DNA from: an uncultured Cedecea sp.
GTDB taxonomy: Bacteria > Pseudomonadota > Gammaproteobacteria > Enterobacterales > Enterobacteriaceae
Assembly: GCF_947498825.1 (NCBI RefSeq)
Contig: NZ_CANMLV010000001.1
Span: 186,001 to 250,000, forward strand
DNA: 64,000 nt
Reading direction: 5' to 3'
Shown piece after piece: positions 39,437-49,889 of this stretch. Below the pieces are notes generated by a model. The model had not been told where the DNA came from. It made no database searches and worked only from the letters and a program-made list of their open reading frames with translations. A program made the translations under genes and the position numbers. Each line of letters begins with the position of its first letter. Within the stretch, counting starts at the first letter, position 1.

Positions 39437-40972
39437 TTATACTGAACGTCGGGCAAAGTCTTTGAGTTTAAAACCAAGCAGCATCAAGGTTGCAAAATAG
39501 GATCCGGCACCAACAATTACCACCAGCATTAAACGTGATAAGCGATAGAACATTGAGCCAGTATCCCAGGATGGTAGCAGAACTAACATCCCGATAAGCA
39601 CCCCAGACATCACCAGCACGGCTACCAGTAAGCGGATTAAAAATATTCCCCAGCCCGGATGGGGTCTGAAGATATCTTGTTTACGTAATTGCCAGTATAG
39701 CAAAGCCGCGTTAAGGCAAGCCGCCAGACCAATTGACAGTGAAAGACCCGCGTGTTTCAGCGGACCGATAAACGCCAGATTCATCAACTGGGTGACAATA
39801 ATCGTGGCAATAGCAATTTTCACCGGTGTTTTAATATTCTGACGTGAATAGAATCCGGGCGCTAATACTTTTACTGCAATCAACCCCAATAATCCGATGG
39901 AATAGGCGACTAACGCTCGCTGCGTCATCAGGGCATCAAAAGCGGTAAAATTACCGTACTGAAACAATGACGCCACCAATGGCTGTGCCAGAATACCGAG
40001 AGCCACTGAACAAGGCAGAGCAAGTAAGAAACAAAGTCGCAGCCCCCAGTCCATCAATCGGTTATAGCCCTCATGATCGCCTGATGAATAGGTTTTCGCC
40101 AACGAGGGGAGCAAAATAGTGCCGAGCGCGACCCCAAGAACTCCGGCAGGAAATTCCATCAGGCGATCGGCATAGTACATCCAGGAAACCGACCCCGATG
40201 CCAGAAATGATGCAAAAATGGTGTTGATTATCAATGAGATTTGGCTAACGGAGACACCAAGAATAGCAGGCCCCATCAGTTTGACTACCCGCAGAGACCC
40301 CGTGTCTCTAAAGTTAATTCGCGGTAAGACCAGCATGCCTATTTTCTTCAAGTAGGGTAACTGATACGCCAGCTGTAATACGCCACCAACCGTTACTGCC
40401 CAGGCTAAAGCCAGAATCGGGGGATCAAAATGCGGTGCAGCAAAGACCGCGAACAGGATCATACTGATATTCAGTAACGTCGGCGCAAAAGCCGGAACGG
40501 AGAAGCGGTTCCAGGTATTTAATATTGCTCCGACTAAAGAGGCTGTAGAGATCAGTAAGATATAGGGAAAAGTTATCCGCAGCAGGCTTGAGGTCAGCGC
40601 AAACTTATCCGCGTCATCCGTAAAACCCGGCGCCGTTGCCATAATAACCCAAGGAGCAGCAATCATACCCACCAAGGTAATTAACGCCAGTACCAGGGTC
40701 AGCAATCCGGCCACATAAGCGACAAACAGACGGGTATCTTCGAGATCGTCGCGGCTTTTATACTCAGCCAGAATAGGAACAAAGGCTTGCGAGAAGGCCC
40801 CCTCGGCAAAAATACGCCGTAACAGATTAGGCAGTTTAAAGGCAACAAAAAAGGCATCGGTTGCCATACCGGCACCAAAGACTCTGGCAACTATCGCATC
40901 ACGTATAAATCCGAGTACGCGGGAAACCATCGTCATTGAACTGACCGCCGCCAGTGATTTTAATAAATTCAT
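39437..40972 (-). CDS. murJ: Lipid II flippase MurJ
   Basis: Inner-membrane MATE/MOP-superfamily protein with 14 predicted helices that flips lipid II to the periplasmic side. Opens [26 protein letters not shown] and ends [12 protein letters not shown], as in E. coli; 511 residues from the ATG at 40972 (the frame could start nine codons earlier). The conserved [15 protein letters not shown] segment [17 protein letters not shown] is intact. Confidence 0.98.
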   Translation of the reverse strand: MNLLKSLAAVSSMTMVSRVLGFIRDAIVARVFGAGMATDAFFVAFKLPNLLRRIFAEGAFSQAFVPILAEYKSRDDLEDTRLFVAYVAGLLTLVLALITLVGMIAAPWVIMATAPGFTDDADKFALTSSLLRITFPYILLISTASLVGAILNTWNRFSVPAFAPTLLNISMILFAVFAAPHFDPPILALAWAVTVGGVLQLAYQLPYLKKIGMLVLPRINFRDTGSLRVVKLMGPAILGVSVSQISLIINTIFASFLASGSVSWMYYADRLMEFPAGVLGVALGTILLPSLAKTYSSGDHEGYNRLMDWGLRLCFLLALPCSVALGILAQPLVASLFQYGNFTAFDALMTQRALVAYSIGLLGLIAVKVLAPGFYSRQNIKTPVKIAIATIIVTQLMNLAFIGPLKHAGLSLSIGLAACLNAALLYWQLRKQDIFRPHPGWGIFLIRLLVAVLVMSGVLIGMLVLLPSWDTGSMFYRLSRLMLVVIVGAGSYFATLMLLGFKLKDFARRSV

Positions 40973-41162
40973 TGAATTCGTGATTCCACAACCAACCAAC
41001 CTGAGTAGCAGGCATCAGATAACCTGACAACCCGGCCCGATATCACCATCGGTCCTGAGGTTGCAAGTCAAACGGATAAAGAGTGTTACCGCATTCAGAT
41101 AACATTAACGTGACATAGTCTACCGATACGTTACTGAAATGCTACTATGAGATGTTACAGAA

Positions 41163-42089
41163 TTATTTGGCAGATATAACGTCCTTCAATATATTTTCCA
41201 CTACCCGCTGCGCCAGTATCGCCTGTTCACCCGCCGTTTCTGGCACTGTCTGATTAGCAACACAGTCGATAAAATGCCGGGCACAGCCAGCAAAACCGCG
41301 TTGTTCCAGAACACTCTGCCAGCCTGGGATAGGATGCTCGACCACTCCTGCACCGCGTTCTTCACGCCATTGACGCATATCAGTGACATCGTAGAGCCCG
41401 CCGTCAGTCACAGCCTGCACCCATTCCCGCTGACTACCGGCACAGCGATGCATACTGGTGGTTATCACGACATTGTCGCGGCGAAAGTGATGCTCGGCGT
41501 ATATTAACTGCCCTTGCGGATTCGCATGTAACACCCCACCCTGTAAATCGGCTTGCTGTCCACCCAGCCATAACGCGGTATCCACGACATGGAGATAGTC
41601 ATCCAGCAAAGTGAATCGAACATCGTGCGGACCAATGCTGTTGAGTCTGTGCTTGTCCATTCTCAGGGAGGATACTGAACCCAGCTGTTGTTTAAGTGCC
41701 TGATAGCGGGGGGCAAAACGACGATTAAAACCGACCATCAAAGTCCGTTTTTTCTTTGCAGCGAGGGCAACCAGTTGTTCTGCTTCCGCCAGATCCGCGG
41801 CAAGCGGTTTATCAACACAGACATCGACGCCCGCTTCCAGTAACTCACGCACCACGGCAAAATGAGAACGGGTACTACTATGGACAAACACAGCATCACA
41901 TTCGCTGGCAAGTACCGATAAGGAAGAGACGTAAGGAATACGGTACATTTCACAAATCGGCAACGCGGTGGCTTTTGTCGGTGAAAAGGCCGCCACCACC
42001 TGCCAGTCCGGTGATGCGGTTAAAACCGGTAACCATGCTTTTTGTGCAATTCCGCCTAAACCGACAATTCCAACCCGCAGTTTACTCAT
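41163..42089 (-). CDS. yceM: Gfo/Idh/MocA-family oxidoreductase YceM (MviM)
   Basis: Predicted NAD(P)-dependent dehydrogenase. Rossmann motif GIVGLGGIAQKAWLP, then the family signature VCVDKPLAADLAEAE with the catalytic Lys, and a C-terminal alpha/beta domain. It is 308 residues. It lies three bases after yceH on the same transcript. Substrate unknown; the old virulence-factor name rests on map position only. Confidence 0.95.
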   Translation of the reverse strand: MSKLRVGIVGLGGIAQKAWLPVLTASPDWQVVAAFSPTKATALPICEMYRIPYVSSLSVLASECDAVFVHSSTRSHFAVVRELLEAGVDVCVDKPLAADLAEAEQLVALAAKKKRTLMVGFNRRFAPRYQALKQQLGSVSSLRMDKHRLNSIGPHDVRFTLLDDYLHVVDTALWLGGQQADLQGGVLHANPQGQLIYAEHHFRRDNVVITTSMHRCAGSQREWVQAVTDGGLYDVTDMRQWREERGAGVVEHPIPGWQSVLEQRGFAGCARHFIDCVANQTVPETAGEQAILAQRVVENILKDVISAK

Positions 42090-42092
42090 CGC

Positions 42093-42740
42093 CTACTCTC
42101 CTGAACGGTTCAAAAATGCCGCCAGCTGTTGTTTTAAATCAGCCACTTCGGCTTCCAATACTGTCACTCGGGCTTCAAGTTCAGAAGCCGTGGACTCCAG
42201 GGGTTCAGAAACGAGATTTTGTTCCTCAACGGCACCACTGAATAAGTGCTGATAACGACTTTCGCGCTTCCCAGGTTCACGCGCCAGACGCACCACAAAA
42301 GGGCCGTCTTCACGTTCCGCCAGCTGTGTCAGTACGTTTTCTAATTGCGCCATATCATTGAATTCAAACATGCGGGTGGTGCGCCCACGAAGCTCACCCG
42401 GAGTCTGGGCACTACGCAGTAACAGCGTGGCCACAATAGCCACTTCTGCCGGAGAAAATTTTAAGTTCCCAAACTCTGAATTACAAAAACGTTGCTCATA
42501 TTTGGTGACTCGATTACCAAAACCCGTGACGGTGCGCAGATAACGACGCTTCGCCAGTTCATCGAGTGTTTCCTGTACTTCGCGTTCGCTCAGATTCATT
42601 ACCGGTTCGCGGTTTGTTTTCTGATTACAGGCTATCACAATACCATTGAGCGACATCGGGTACTGTTCCGGCGTCGTAACCTGTTTTTCTAGCAGACTAC
42701 CTATCACCCGAGCTTCTACAGCAGTGAACTGATGTTTCAT
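42093..42740 (-). CDS. yceH: YceH, DUF480 tandem winged-helix protein
   Basis: A 215-residue protein of the UPF0502 family: two winged-helix domains ([56 protein letters not shown]) and a C-terminal coiled coil with leucine/valine heptads (about 180-205). It may be DNA-binding, but function is unknown. First of the yceH-yceM pair. Confidence 0.95.
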   Translation of the reverse strand: MKHQFTAVEARVIGSLLEKQVTTPEQYPMSLNGIVIACNQKTNREPVMNLSEREVQETLDELAKRRYLRTVTGFGNRVTKYEQRFCNSEFGNLKFSPAEVAIVATLLLRSAQTPGELRGRTTRMFEFNDMAQLENVLTQLAEREDGPFVVRLAREPGKRESRYQHLFSGAVEEQNLVSEPLESTASELEARVTVLEAEVADLKQQLAAFLNRSGE

Positions 42741-42752
42741 CTTTTTTTATCC

Positions 42753-43337
42753 TTAGCGTCCAGAGAGCCAGTTTTTATTCGTCAACGCGGTTAAAACGTG
42801 ATCCTGCCATTGCCCGTCAATCAGCAAATAGTCTTTGGCATAGCCTTCTTTTTCAAACCCCAGGCGCGCCAGTAAATCACCACTGCGCTGATTATGTGGC
42901 ATATAATTAGCCATAATGCGATGTAATGACTGTACGCGAAACATATAACGTGTTGTCGCGGTCAGAGCTTCAAACATCAATCCCTTTCCCTGTGATTTAT
43001 CCCCGAGTGAATAACCGAGATAACAGGCGTTAAATGCCCCACGCACCACATTAGAATAGTTTGCGACACCCAGTATCTCTTTTTCGTCGGTATCCATCAG
43101 AGCAAAATAAAAAGCACTCTGTTGCTGATGCATCTCTTCCATCATGGCGAGACGAGTCTGCCATCCAGAGTGCGAATAATAACTCTCATCACGATAGGGC
43201 TCCCAAGGCTTCAGGAACTGACGATTTTCAGCATAGTAGTCCGCCAGGCGCCAGGCATCGCGTTCATAAACCAGCCTCACTACCATACGGTCTGTCACTA
43301 AACGGACCTTAGGTACGCTATTGCGATAGCCAAACAT
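42753..43337 (-). CDS. rimJ: Ribosomal-protein S5 N-alanine acetyltransferase
   Basis: GNAT-family acetyltransferase of 194 residues that acetylates the N-terminus of S5. Acetyl-CoA-binding [14 protein letters not shown] and the C-terminal [22 protein letters not shown] are diagnostic. The ATG at 43337 gives the E. coli-like [13 protein letters not shown]; an upstream ATG at 43355 is possible. It lies 12 bases before yceH. Confidence 0.95.
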   Translation of the reverse strand: MFGYRNSVPKVRLVTDRMVVRLVYERDAWRLADYYAENRQFLKPWEPYRDESYYSHSGWQTRLAMMEEMHQQQSAFYFALMDTDEKEILGVANYSNVVRGAFNACYLGYSLGDKSQGKGLMFEALTATTRYMFRVQSLHRIMANYMPHNQRSGDLLARLGFEKEGYAKDYLLIDGQWQDHVLTALTNKNWLSGR

Positions 43338-43638
43338 GTTATTCCACCCTTTCATTTTACCTGACTTAGACTGACGTCTTTACTCTGCCTGCAACCTGAT
43401 TACAGTCGATAAAAAATTATCCCCCCATAGGGGGGTAATCCATCGATGAAAAATTTAACTCAATGTCATCGAACGATAAAAAAATATTATCTTTTGTCGA
43501 CTATTAAAAATAGAGCCCAAGAGCGAAAATATAGACCAAATAGTTCGACTCCAGCCAGGCACTACGCGCCGCATCTGATTGACGTCATATCCAGATAACG
43601 CAAAGTACGACCGGTAATCAATATCCCCAGGAGGGGAA
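43338..43638. other. Divergent gap rimJ-mdtH
   Basis: No gene is visible. The notable item is the G/C palindrome at 43416-43439 described separately. The rest is AT-rich, with a GGAGG ribosome site just before mdtH. Confidence 0.5.
43416..43439. promoter_or_regulatory. C6-ATA-G6 palindrome, CsoR/RcnR-family-like operator
   Basis: The sequence ATTAT-CCCCCC-ATA-GGGGGG-TAAT is an almost perfect inverted repeat. Runs of G/C flanked by AT with this geometry are typical of operators for CsoR, RcnR and FrmR repressors (copper, nickel/cobalt, formaldehyde). It lies in the rimJ-mdtH gap. No such regulator is in this window. Confidence 0.4.
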
Positions 43639-44853
43639 ATGTCGCGTGTATCGCAGGCCAGGCGACTGGGTAAATATTTCCTGTTATTAGATAACATGTT
43701 GGTTGTTCTGGGCTTTTTCGTTGTTTTTCCTTTGATCTCGATCCGCTTTGTTGACCAGATGGGATGGGCAGCACTGATGGTAGGTATTGCCTTAGGCTTA
43801 CGCCAGATCGTTCAGCAGGGGCTTGGGATCTTTGGCGGGGCGATTGCTGACCGACTGGGCGCAAAACCGATGATTATTACCGGTATGCTGCTACGCGCCG
43901 CTGGATTCGCGTCAATGGCTATCGCAGATGAGCCCTGATTACTCTGGTTATCCTGCATTCTTTCCGGCCTCGGGGGGACCTTATTTGATCCCCCTCGCGC
44001 GGCTCTAGTGATTAAACTGGTCCGTCCGGAGCAACGAGGGCGTTTCTTCTCGCTGTTATTAATGCAGGACAGTGCAGGAGCCGTTATCGGTGTCTTATTG
44101 GGAAGCTGGTTACTGCAATTCGACTTTTCTTTGGTTTGTGCCACAGGCGCGGTGATGTTTATTCTCTGCGCGCTGGTGAATCTCTGGCTACTACCGGCCT
44201 ATAAACTGTCGACTGTCCGTACCCCCATACGTGAAGGCATGCGTGTTGTACTAAGGGACAAGCGTTTTGTTACCTATGTCCTGACGCTCACCGGTTATTA
44301 CATGCTGGCCGTCCAGGTGATGCTCATGCTGCCTATCATGGTCAACGATATCGCCGGCACGCCAGGTGCTGTAAAGTGGATGTATGCCATCGAAGCGGCC
44401 CTGTCACTGACCCTGCTCTATCCTGTCGCCCGCTATAGTGAAAAACGTTTCAGCCTGGAACAACGTCTGATGGCCGGACTGTTTCTGATGACAGTCAGTA
44501 TGATGCCAATAGGTTTAACCAGCTCGCTGCAACAGCTATTCGCATTGATTTGTCTGTTCTATATCGGCTCAATCATTGCTGAGCCTGCACGTGAAACACT
44601 CAGTGCCTCCCTGGCCGACTCTCGAGCCAGGGGCAGCTATATGGGCTTTAGCCGCCTTGGTCTGGCCTTTGGTGGAGCCATGGGTTATACCGGCGGCGGC
44701 TGGTTATTTGATGCCGGAAAAGAAGTGGCCCAGCCAGAGCTTCCCTGGGTGATGCTGGGGATTATTGGGATTATTACTTTGATGGTTCTTTGGTGGCAGT
44801 TTTTACCTGGGCATGAAAAACCGCCCATCGCTGAATCAAATGAATTACATTAA
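43639..44853 (+). pseudogene. mdtH: MdtH multidrug efflux MFS transporter, interrupted by an in-frame stop
   Basis: Both parts are in the same frame and together match E. coli MdtH over its length: part one [27 protein letters not shown]..., part two from about residue 101 to ENELH. They are split by TGA at 43936-43938, where the E. coli protein has Trp in EPWLLWFSC; here it reads EP-stop-LLWLSC, a one-base TGG-to-TGA change. No other lesion is visible, so inactivation is recent, or it is a sequencing error. A 99-residue truncated product would hold about three helices and not function. A downstream GTG restart is unlikely to rescue it. Confidence 0.9.
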
Positions 44854-45080
44854 ACCACAGTATTATCAATATGTTATGTGGTTTTCGCTGTCATGTAACC
44901 TGAGTAACTTGCTACCATTAATCGATAAAATCGCGTTCAATGCTGAACAAAGTGGTATCAAAGATGTCTGTTAAGACAGGCGATTTTCGCTTCATCCGCT
45001 GTCGGAATGAACAAAGTCGTAGCCATGGCACGCCCCCATAAGACAAGCTTGTCATGATAACGTTGTGGATGAGGATGTAG

Positions 45081-45641
45081 ATGAAAAGGTTTTTTTTGCC
45101 CGTCGTATTGGCACTGGGAGCTTTACTTGCCGGATGTAACCAGCTCACGCAGTATCAGGTGAGTGAACAAACCATCAATCAGGCACTGGAGAAACACAAT
45201 CAATTTTCAAAAAACATTGGTCTGCCTGGCGTTGCTGATGCGCAAATTACACTGACCAATTTAGTCAGCCAGATAGGCCGTGAAGAACCGAATAAAATCA
45301 TGTTAAGCGGTAAAGTCAATCTGGATATTTCATCCCTTTTTGGCAGTCAAAAAGCAACCGCTGTACTCAAAATGAAAGCCCAGCCAGGTTTTGATAAAGA
45401 GACCGGGGCCATTTATTTACGTGAAATTGAGATTATCAACAGTCAGATAGATCCTGAGAAAATGCAGGGCATCCTGCAAACGTTGATGCCTTATCTCAGT
45501 CAATCGTTACGCAGTTATTTTAATCAGAACCCTGCCTATGTTCTGAGTGATAGCCGCAGTAAAGGTGAAGCACTGGCGAAAAAAATGGCGAAAGGCATTG
45601 AAGTTCGTCCAGGCGAAATTGTTATCCCCTTTATTGATTGA
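45081..45641 (+). CDS. yceB: Lipoprotein YceB (DUF1439)
   Basis: A 186-residue lipoprotein with lipobox LAGC (Cys19) and a BPI/SMP-like DUF1439 body (VSEQTINQALEKHNQFSKNIG). It probably sits in the inner leaflet of the outer membrane. Function unknown. E. coli has grxB beside it; that gene is absent here between mdtH and yceB. Confidence 0.94.
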   Translation: MKRFFLPVVLALGALLAGCNQLTQYQVSEQTINQALEKHNQFSKNIGLPGVADAQITLTNLVSQIGREEPNKIMLSGKVNLDISSLFGSQKATAVLKMKAQPGFDKETGAIYLREIEIINSQIDPEKMQGILQTLMPYLSQSLRSYFNQNPAYVLSDSRSKGEALAKKMAKGIEVRPGEIVIPFID

Positions 45642-45652
45642 TTTCCTGCAAA

Positions 45653-45679
45653 ATCAGAGCGCACTCGCGGCGCTCTGAT
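45653..45679 (+). terminator. Hairpin after yceB
   Basis: A perfect 10-bp stem (ATCAGAGCGC / GCGCTCTGAT) lies 12 bases past the yceB stop. It has no T run, so it may be an attenuating or Rho-aided end. Confidence 0.55.
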
Positions 45680-45705
45680 ACTAATATGTGAGATAAGTGA
45701 TGCAA

Positions 45706-45721
45706 ACGAAAACGTTTCCGC
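45706..45721. promoter_or_regulatory. PurR box upstream of pyrC
   Basis: ACGAAAACGTTTCCGC matches the PurR consensus ACGMAAACGTTTKCGT at nearly every position. PurR represses pyrC in E. coli. Here it lies 237 bases before the start codon, further than expected, because a repeat lies between. Confidence 0.85.
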
Positions 45722-45750
45722 TTATCCTTGGTGCCCGCCATAGAAGCCTG

Positions 45751-45920
45751 TATACCCGTCATAGTTCAAGTTGCATATACGTTGGCTGCGTTCGTTCACC
45801 CGGGTCACTTATCCGTGTTAGCGCAGCGGGATCCTCCCCCTCCGCGTGACGAAACTGATAAATGTGTTTCGTCCAGGCCGAGCCAAGGTTTTGTCCTGCA
45901 ACACGAATTATTTCGGTATC
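45751..45920. repeat. Palindromic miniature repeat, copy C, in the pyrC leader
   Basis: A 170-base element: left end TATACCC-GTCATAGTTCAAGTTGC and right end CTGCAACACGAATTATTTCGG. It has the same two ends as copies A and B, but the opposite orientation. It fills the space between the PurR box and the pyrC start and so must be in, or next to, the pyrC transcript leader. Confidence 0.75.
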
Positions 45921-45957
45921 GCTGTCTGCTTTCTTTATCTCATGCCGGAGCACATTC

Positions 45958-47004
45958 ATGACCGTATTACCCCAGGTATTAAAAATTCGCCGTCCTGACG
46001 ACTGGCATATTCATCTGCGTGATGGTGAAATGTTAAAAACTGTGGTGCCCTATACCAGCCAGGTTTATGGTCGCGCAATTGTGATGCCTAATCTTGTGCC
46101 TCCGATAACGAGCATTGAAGCCGCTATTAGCTACCGTCAGCGTATTCTCGACGCTATACCCGCAGGACAAAAATTTGAGCCGTTAATGACCTGTTATCTG
46201 ACGGACTCCCTGGCTCCCGAGGTTCTGGAACAAGGTTTTAATCAAGGGGTATTTACTGCGGCAAAACTCTATCCTGCCAATGCCACCACCAACTCAAGTC
46301 ATGGCGTTACCAGTATTGCGGCGATTATGCCGGTGCTGGAGCGAATGCAAAAAATAGGGATGCCGTTACTGATTCATGGCGAAGTAACGCATGCTGATAT
46401 CGACATTTTTGACCGCGAAGCGCGTTTTATTGAAACCGTGCTGGAACCATTACGCCAACAACTACCGGCACTGAAAGTGGTATTAGAGCATATCACCACT
46501 AAAGACGCCGCCCAGTACATTGAGAGTGGCAACTCACTGATCGCCGCCACGATTACTCCTCAGCATTTGATGTTTAACCGTAACCATATGCTGGTGGGAG
46601 GGATCCGTCCGCACCTCTATTGCCTGCCAATCTTAAAACGCAATGTCCATCAGCAAGCCCTGCGTGAACTGGTTGCCAGCGGGTGCTCTCGCGTGTTCCT
46701 CGGCACTGACTCCGCGCCGCATACTCAGGCACGTAAAGAATCCAGCTGTGGCTGTGCTGGCTGCTTTAATGCCCCTTCTGCCCTGGGAGCCTATGCGACA
46801 GTCTTTGAGGAAATGAATGCTCTGGAACACTTTGAAGCATTCTGCTCGTTGAATGGCCCGGCTTTCTATGGTCTTCCTGTTAATGATGAGACGATTGAAT
46901 TAGTGCGTGTTGCCGAAACCATGCCCGCACAAATCGCCAGCCCTGACGGTGATATCGTTCCGTTCCTTGCTGGCGAAGAAGTCCTCTGGTCAGTAAAAGA
47001 CTAA
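45958..47004 (+). CDS. pyrC: Dihydroorotase
   Basis: Third step of pyrimidine synthesis: closes carbamoyl-aspartate to dihydroorotate. Metal ligands are visible: HIHLRDG (His17, His19), the carboxylated Lys in [12 protein letters not shown], His in LIHGE, His in LEHITT and the catalytic Asp in LGTDSAPH. The frame opens earlier, but the ATG at 45958 has GGAG seven bases upstream and gives the standard 348 residues. Regulated by PurR, and in E. coli also by a pyrimidine-sensitive leader; whether that survives the inserted repeat is unclear. Confidence 0.97.
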   Translation: MTVLPQVLKIRRPDDWHIHLRDGEMLKTVVPYTSQVYGRAIVMPNLVPPITSIEAAISYRQRILDAIPAGQKFEPLMTCYLTDSLAPEVLEQGFNQGVFTAAKLYPANATTNSSHGVTSIAAIMPVLERMQKIGMPLLIHGEVTHADIDIFDREARFIETVLEPLRQQLPALKVVLEHITTKDAAQYIESGNSLIAATITPQHLMFNRNHMLVGGIRPHLYCLPILKRNVHQQALRELVASGCSRVFLGTDSAPHTQARKESSCGCAGCFNAPSALGAYATVFEEMNALEHFEAFCSLNGPAFYGLPVNDETIELVRVAETMPAQIASPDGDIVPFLAGEEVLWSVKD

Positions 47005-47039
47005 CTTTTTCATCAGGTCTCTTGTGTTGTTAATAGCGA

Positions 47040-47059
47040 TACTGTATATGTATACAGTA
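47040..47059. promoter_or_regulatory. LexA (SOS) box of dinI
   Basis: TACTGTATATGTATACAGTA contains the exact CTGT-N8-ACAG core and perfect outer symmetry. It is 19 bases before the dinI start, so dinI is expected to be strongly damage-inducible. Confidence 0.95.
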
Positions 47060-47077
47060 TCACTATTGGAGGCCATT

Positions 47078-47323
47078 ATGCGTATTGAAGTAACCATAGC
47101 CAAAACTACCCCACTCCCCTCCGGTGCCGTTGAAGCCCTGGCAAAGGAACTCTCTCGTCGAATTCAGCATGCCTGGCCCGACAGCTCTAACGAAGTACAG
47201 GTACGTCTTGCTGGCGGTAACCAGCTTTCCGTGCTGGGAGGGGCTAAAGAAGACAAAACCCGTATTAGCGAAATCCTCCAGGAAACCTGGGAGAGCGCTG
47301 ACGACTGGTTCAGCGCTGAATAA
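47078..47323 (+). CDS. dinI: DNA damage-inducible protein DinI
   Basis: An 81-residue acidic modulator of RecA filaments that tunes the SOS response. It begins MRIEVTIAKTTPLPSGAVEAL and ends RISEILQETWESADDWFSAE, with the DNA-mimicking acidic C-terminal helix. The ATG at 47078 has GGAGG upstream; an earlier in-frame start lies inside the LexA box and is excluded. Confidence 0.97.
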   Translation: MRIEVTIAKTTPLPSGAVEALAKELSRRIQHAWPDSSNEVQVRLAGGNQLSVLGGAKEDKTRISEILQETWESADDWFSAE

Positions 47324-47836
47324 CATTCAGCTATCAGAATATTTGCTGCCTCCCCCTGGCATCTATTTCTGTAAGTGCCAGGTTGCAGTAATTTTGCTCA
47401 CGGATAGCGCGGAAGGACTCAGCGTACACGCTGTTTGTGGAAACGCTGACCACTACCCATGGACAAAATAACAAATTAAAACAGCTGACGGGATAAGTCC
47501 TCAGTCAGCAGCTTATTTTATTTTTGCCATCACGGCATCAAAACTCAATTTTAACAAATTGATATTAGTAATTTTTATTCAAATAAAACGAATATTTCAC
47601 GCTGTATATTCGAATATTTATCCGTTTCCCCGCTTTTTCTTTCTCATTTTATGTATAAAAAACAATCAGCTACTTTAAATATATTTGTATGCTATGGGTA
47701 AATGATGTTAGAAAGTATTGCTGGCACACATTTACTCCACCTTTATTTTAGGGAGTTGATATACTTAACTTGCTTCACCTTTATCTTGCATGAACCTCAC
47801 AAGCCGTTGTCTTCTTACACGTTATAAGGGGTTATG
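47324..47836. other. Gap between dinI and bssS
   Basis: AT-rich, 513 bases, no gene or recognisable RNA. Two structures are visible: an inverted repeat CCTGGCA ... TGCCAGG at 47355-47382, and a terminator-like hairpin at 47485-47510. The bssS promoter must lie in the right half. Confidence 0.5.
47485..47526 (+). terminator. Probable terminator between dinI and bssS
   Basis: Stem GCTGAC / GTCAGC with inner GGGA/TCC pairing is followed by a T-rich tail (TTATTTTATTTTT). It lies 160 bases past dinI. Confidence 0.45.
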
Positions 47837-48091
47837 ATGGAAAAAAATAAAGATGTTATTCAAACACATCCGCTTATTGGATGGGATATCAGTACAGTAG
47901 ACAGTTACGATGCAATGATGCTGCGTCTACACTACCTGACATCAAATAATCAAAAGCAAGATGAAACTGAAATCGGCCAGACGCTATGGCTCACCACCGA
48001 TGTTGCCAGACAATTTATTTCTATCCTCGAAGCCGGGATAGCAAAAATTGAGTCCAGTGAGTACCAGGTTAGTGATTACCGTAAACACTAA
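47837..48091 (+). CDS. bssS: Biofilm-regulating protein BssS
   Basis: An 84-residue protein matching E. coli BssS (VIQTHPLIGWDISTVDSYDAMMLRLHYLT; LTTDVARQFISILEAGIAKIES). It affects biofilm formation and indole/AI-2 signalling in E. coli; mechanism unknown. Two adjacent ATGs are possible; I took the second, which gives the E. coli length. AAGGGG ribosome site. Confidence 0.95.
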   Translation: MEKNKDVIQTHPLIGWDISTVDSYDAMMLRLHYLTSNNQKQDETEIGQTLWLTTDVARQFISILEAGIAKIESSEYQVSDYRKH

Positions 48092-48384
48092 CGATTTTAT
48101 CCTCGTTTCGGTTTATTGTTGTAGTGACCCAGTAAGTCAGTTTGACTTTCTCAGCATCACTTTTGCTAACCTTCGGGGGGAGCATATACTGCCCCCTCGT
48201 TCACTCAATTCAGGTTCTTTTTCGTTTTCTCCGACATTTTTATCCCCACAAAAATTGCATGCATGCAGCGAATTAATTACCCTCTGTAAAGTAAAACATT
48301 CCCGTTACTCCCGAACGCTGTAAACCGCCTGGCAACCTCCTTTTCGGGAAGGTTAAGTTTGACAGGCACATAATGAGAAAAACC

Positions 48385-49506
48385 ATGAAATATGATCTTA
48401 TCATCGTTGGTAGTGGTTCTGTTGGCGCTGCCGCAGGTTGCTATGCTGCCAATTCTGGCCTGAACGTACTGATGATTGACAGCGCACATCCTCCGCATAC
48501 AGAGGGTAGCCATCATGGCGATACACGCCTGATGCGTCATGCTTACGGTGAAGGAGAGCGATATGTCCCTCTGGTACTACGTGCCCAGAAACTATGGGAT
48601 GCGCTGGCTGAGATGAGCGGAGAGAAGATATTCCATCGTACCGGGGTTATCAATATTGGCCCGACTGATTCGTTATTTATTAAAAATATCACTCAGAGTG
48701 TCGAGAAATATGCGTTATCAGTTGAAAAAATGGACTCAGAAACTGTTCAAGCACGCTGGCCAGAAATAAAGATCCCTGCAGATTATATTGGTCTTTTTGA
48801 AGCAGACTCAGGCGTGCTGAAAAGCGAAGTGGCGGTTGAAACCTATATTCGTCTGGCAAAACAAGGGGGAGCGGCCCAGCTTTTTAACTGCCCGGTCACG
48901 GAGATATTGCATCAAGATGATGGGGTCACGGTTATCACAAAAGAAGGCAGTTATCAGGGGGCTAAACTGCTCATCAGTGCAGGAACCTGGGTGAAAAAAT
49001 TACTGCCGGAACTGCCTGTCACGCCGGTACGTAAAATTTTTGCCTGGCATCAGGCAGATGGCCGTTACAGTGAAAATAACCGCTTCCCTGCATTTACTGC
49101 TGAAACGCCTAATGGTGACCAGTATTACGGTTTTCCGTCAGAAGATAACGAACTAAAAGTGGCTAAACATAATGGCGGACAAGTTATCGACTCGCCAGAC
49201 CAAAGGGTCCCGTTCGGACGCATACCCGGTGATGGAATGGAAGTGTTTCCATTTCTGCGTGATTTCTTACCGGGTATTGGTTGCTGTTTACATGGTGCTG
49301 CTTGTACCTATGATAATACTCCGGATGAAGACTTTATTATTGACACCTTGCCGGAACATGCCAATACCTTGATTATTACGGGTCTGAGTGGTCATGGTTT
49401 TAAATTTGCTTCTGCATTAGGTGAAATTGCCTGTCAGTTTGCTTTGGGTAAAGAATCTGCTTTTGACTTAACACCTTTCTCCCTGTCTCGTTTTAATAAA
49501 ATATAA
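48385..49506 (+). CDS. solA: N-methyl-L-tryptophan oxidase (sarcosine-oxidase family)
   Basis: Flavoprotein that oxidatively demethylates N-methyl-tryptophan. FAD-binding [14 protein letters not shown] at the N-terminus, [16 protein letters not shown] motif and the covalent-FAD cysteine in [14 protein letters not shown]. It is 373 residues from the ATG at 48385, the family-like MKYDLII start; an ATG four codons upstream (48373) is equally possible. It follows bssS, as in E. coli, but without yceO. Confidence 0.93.
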   Translation: MKYDLIIVGSGSVGAAAGCYAANSGLNVLMIDSAHPPHTEGSHHGDTRLMRHAYGEGERYVPLVLRAQKLWDALAEMSGEKIFHRTGVINIGPTDSLFIKNITQSVEKYALSVEKMDSETVQARWPEIKIPADYIGLFEADSGVLKSEVAVETYIRLAKQGGAAQLFNCPVTEILHQDDGVTVITKEGSYQGAKLLISAGTWVKKLLPELPVTPVRKIFAWHQADGRYSENNRFPAFTAETPNGDQYYGFPSEDNELKVAKHNGGQVIDSPDQRVPFGRIPGDGMEVFPFLRDFLPGIGCCLHGAACTYDNTPDEDFIIDTLPEHANTLIITGLSGHGFKFASALGEIACQFALGKESAFDLTPFSLSRFNKI

Positions 49507-49889
49507 TTCACCGGTGTGGTGGTCATTCCACCACTCCAGCGCCTGTGTTAACTCCCGTCTAAACTCAGAAATAAACTCACTGGCAGAAAACCATTACACC
49601 AGGATTATTCCACCTATTTTATAACTGATATTTATGCTGAAGAAAGCTGACAATAAAAAACAAATAAATATATATATGTACAAATATAACGAAATAAAAA
49701 AATGCAAGAAGATCGTAAAAAATCAGCAACACACCGAGAATTCTCGATAAAATAGAATGAAAAATGCCATTTTCAATCAAATTTTATGAAAGAAATTATT
49801 TATATTTAATTAGATATATTTTTAAGTTGATTTAAAGAATGTGGATCGTCTAATGTTCGCATTAATTGCTCTTAAACGGATGTTAAATT
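49507..49889. other. Gap between solA and yceJ
   Basis: 383 bases, very AT-rich to the right. A GTGGTGG / CCACCAC hairpin at 49516-49534 right after solA may end its transcript, though without a T run. No gene or clear operator; the yceJI promoter must lie here. Confidence 0.5.

Larger units (their letters stand above)
45642..45957. other. Gap between yceB and pyrC
   Basis: This 316-base gap has no gene. It holds the yceB hairpin, a PurR box and a palindromic repeat, all listed separately, then the pyrC ribosome site GGAG at 45947-45950. Confidence 0.6.

Noticed and set aside
43936..43938. Programmed recoding (selenocysteine or readthrough) at the mdtH TGA
   Set aside because: The position is Trp in relatives and no SECIS-like structure is evident; a nonsense mutation is simpler.
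47355..47382. CCTGGCA / TGCCAGG inverted repeat as the dinI terminator
   Set aside because: There is no T run after it, and a better T-rich hairpin lies 130 bases further on.
48048..48323. 91-codon frame after bssS
   Set aside because: It begins inside bssS in another frame and has no recognisable features; the gap is probably non-coding.
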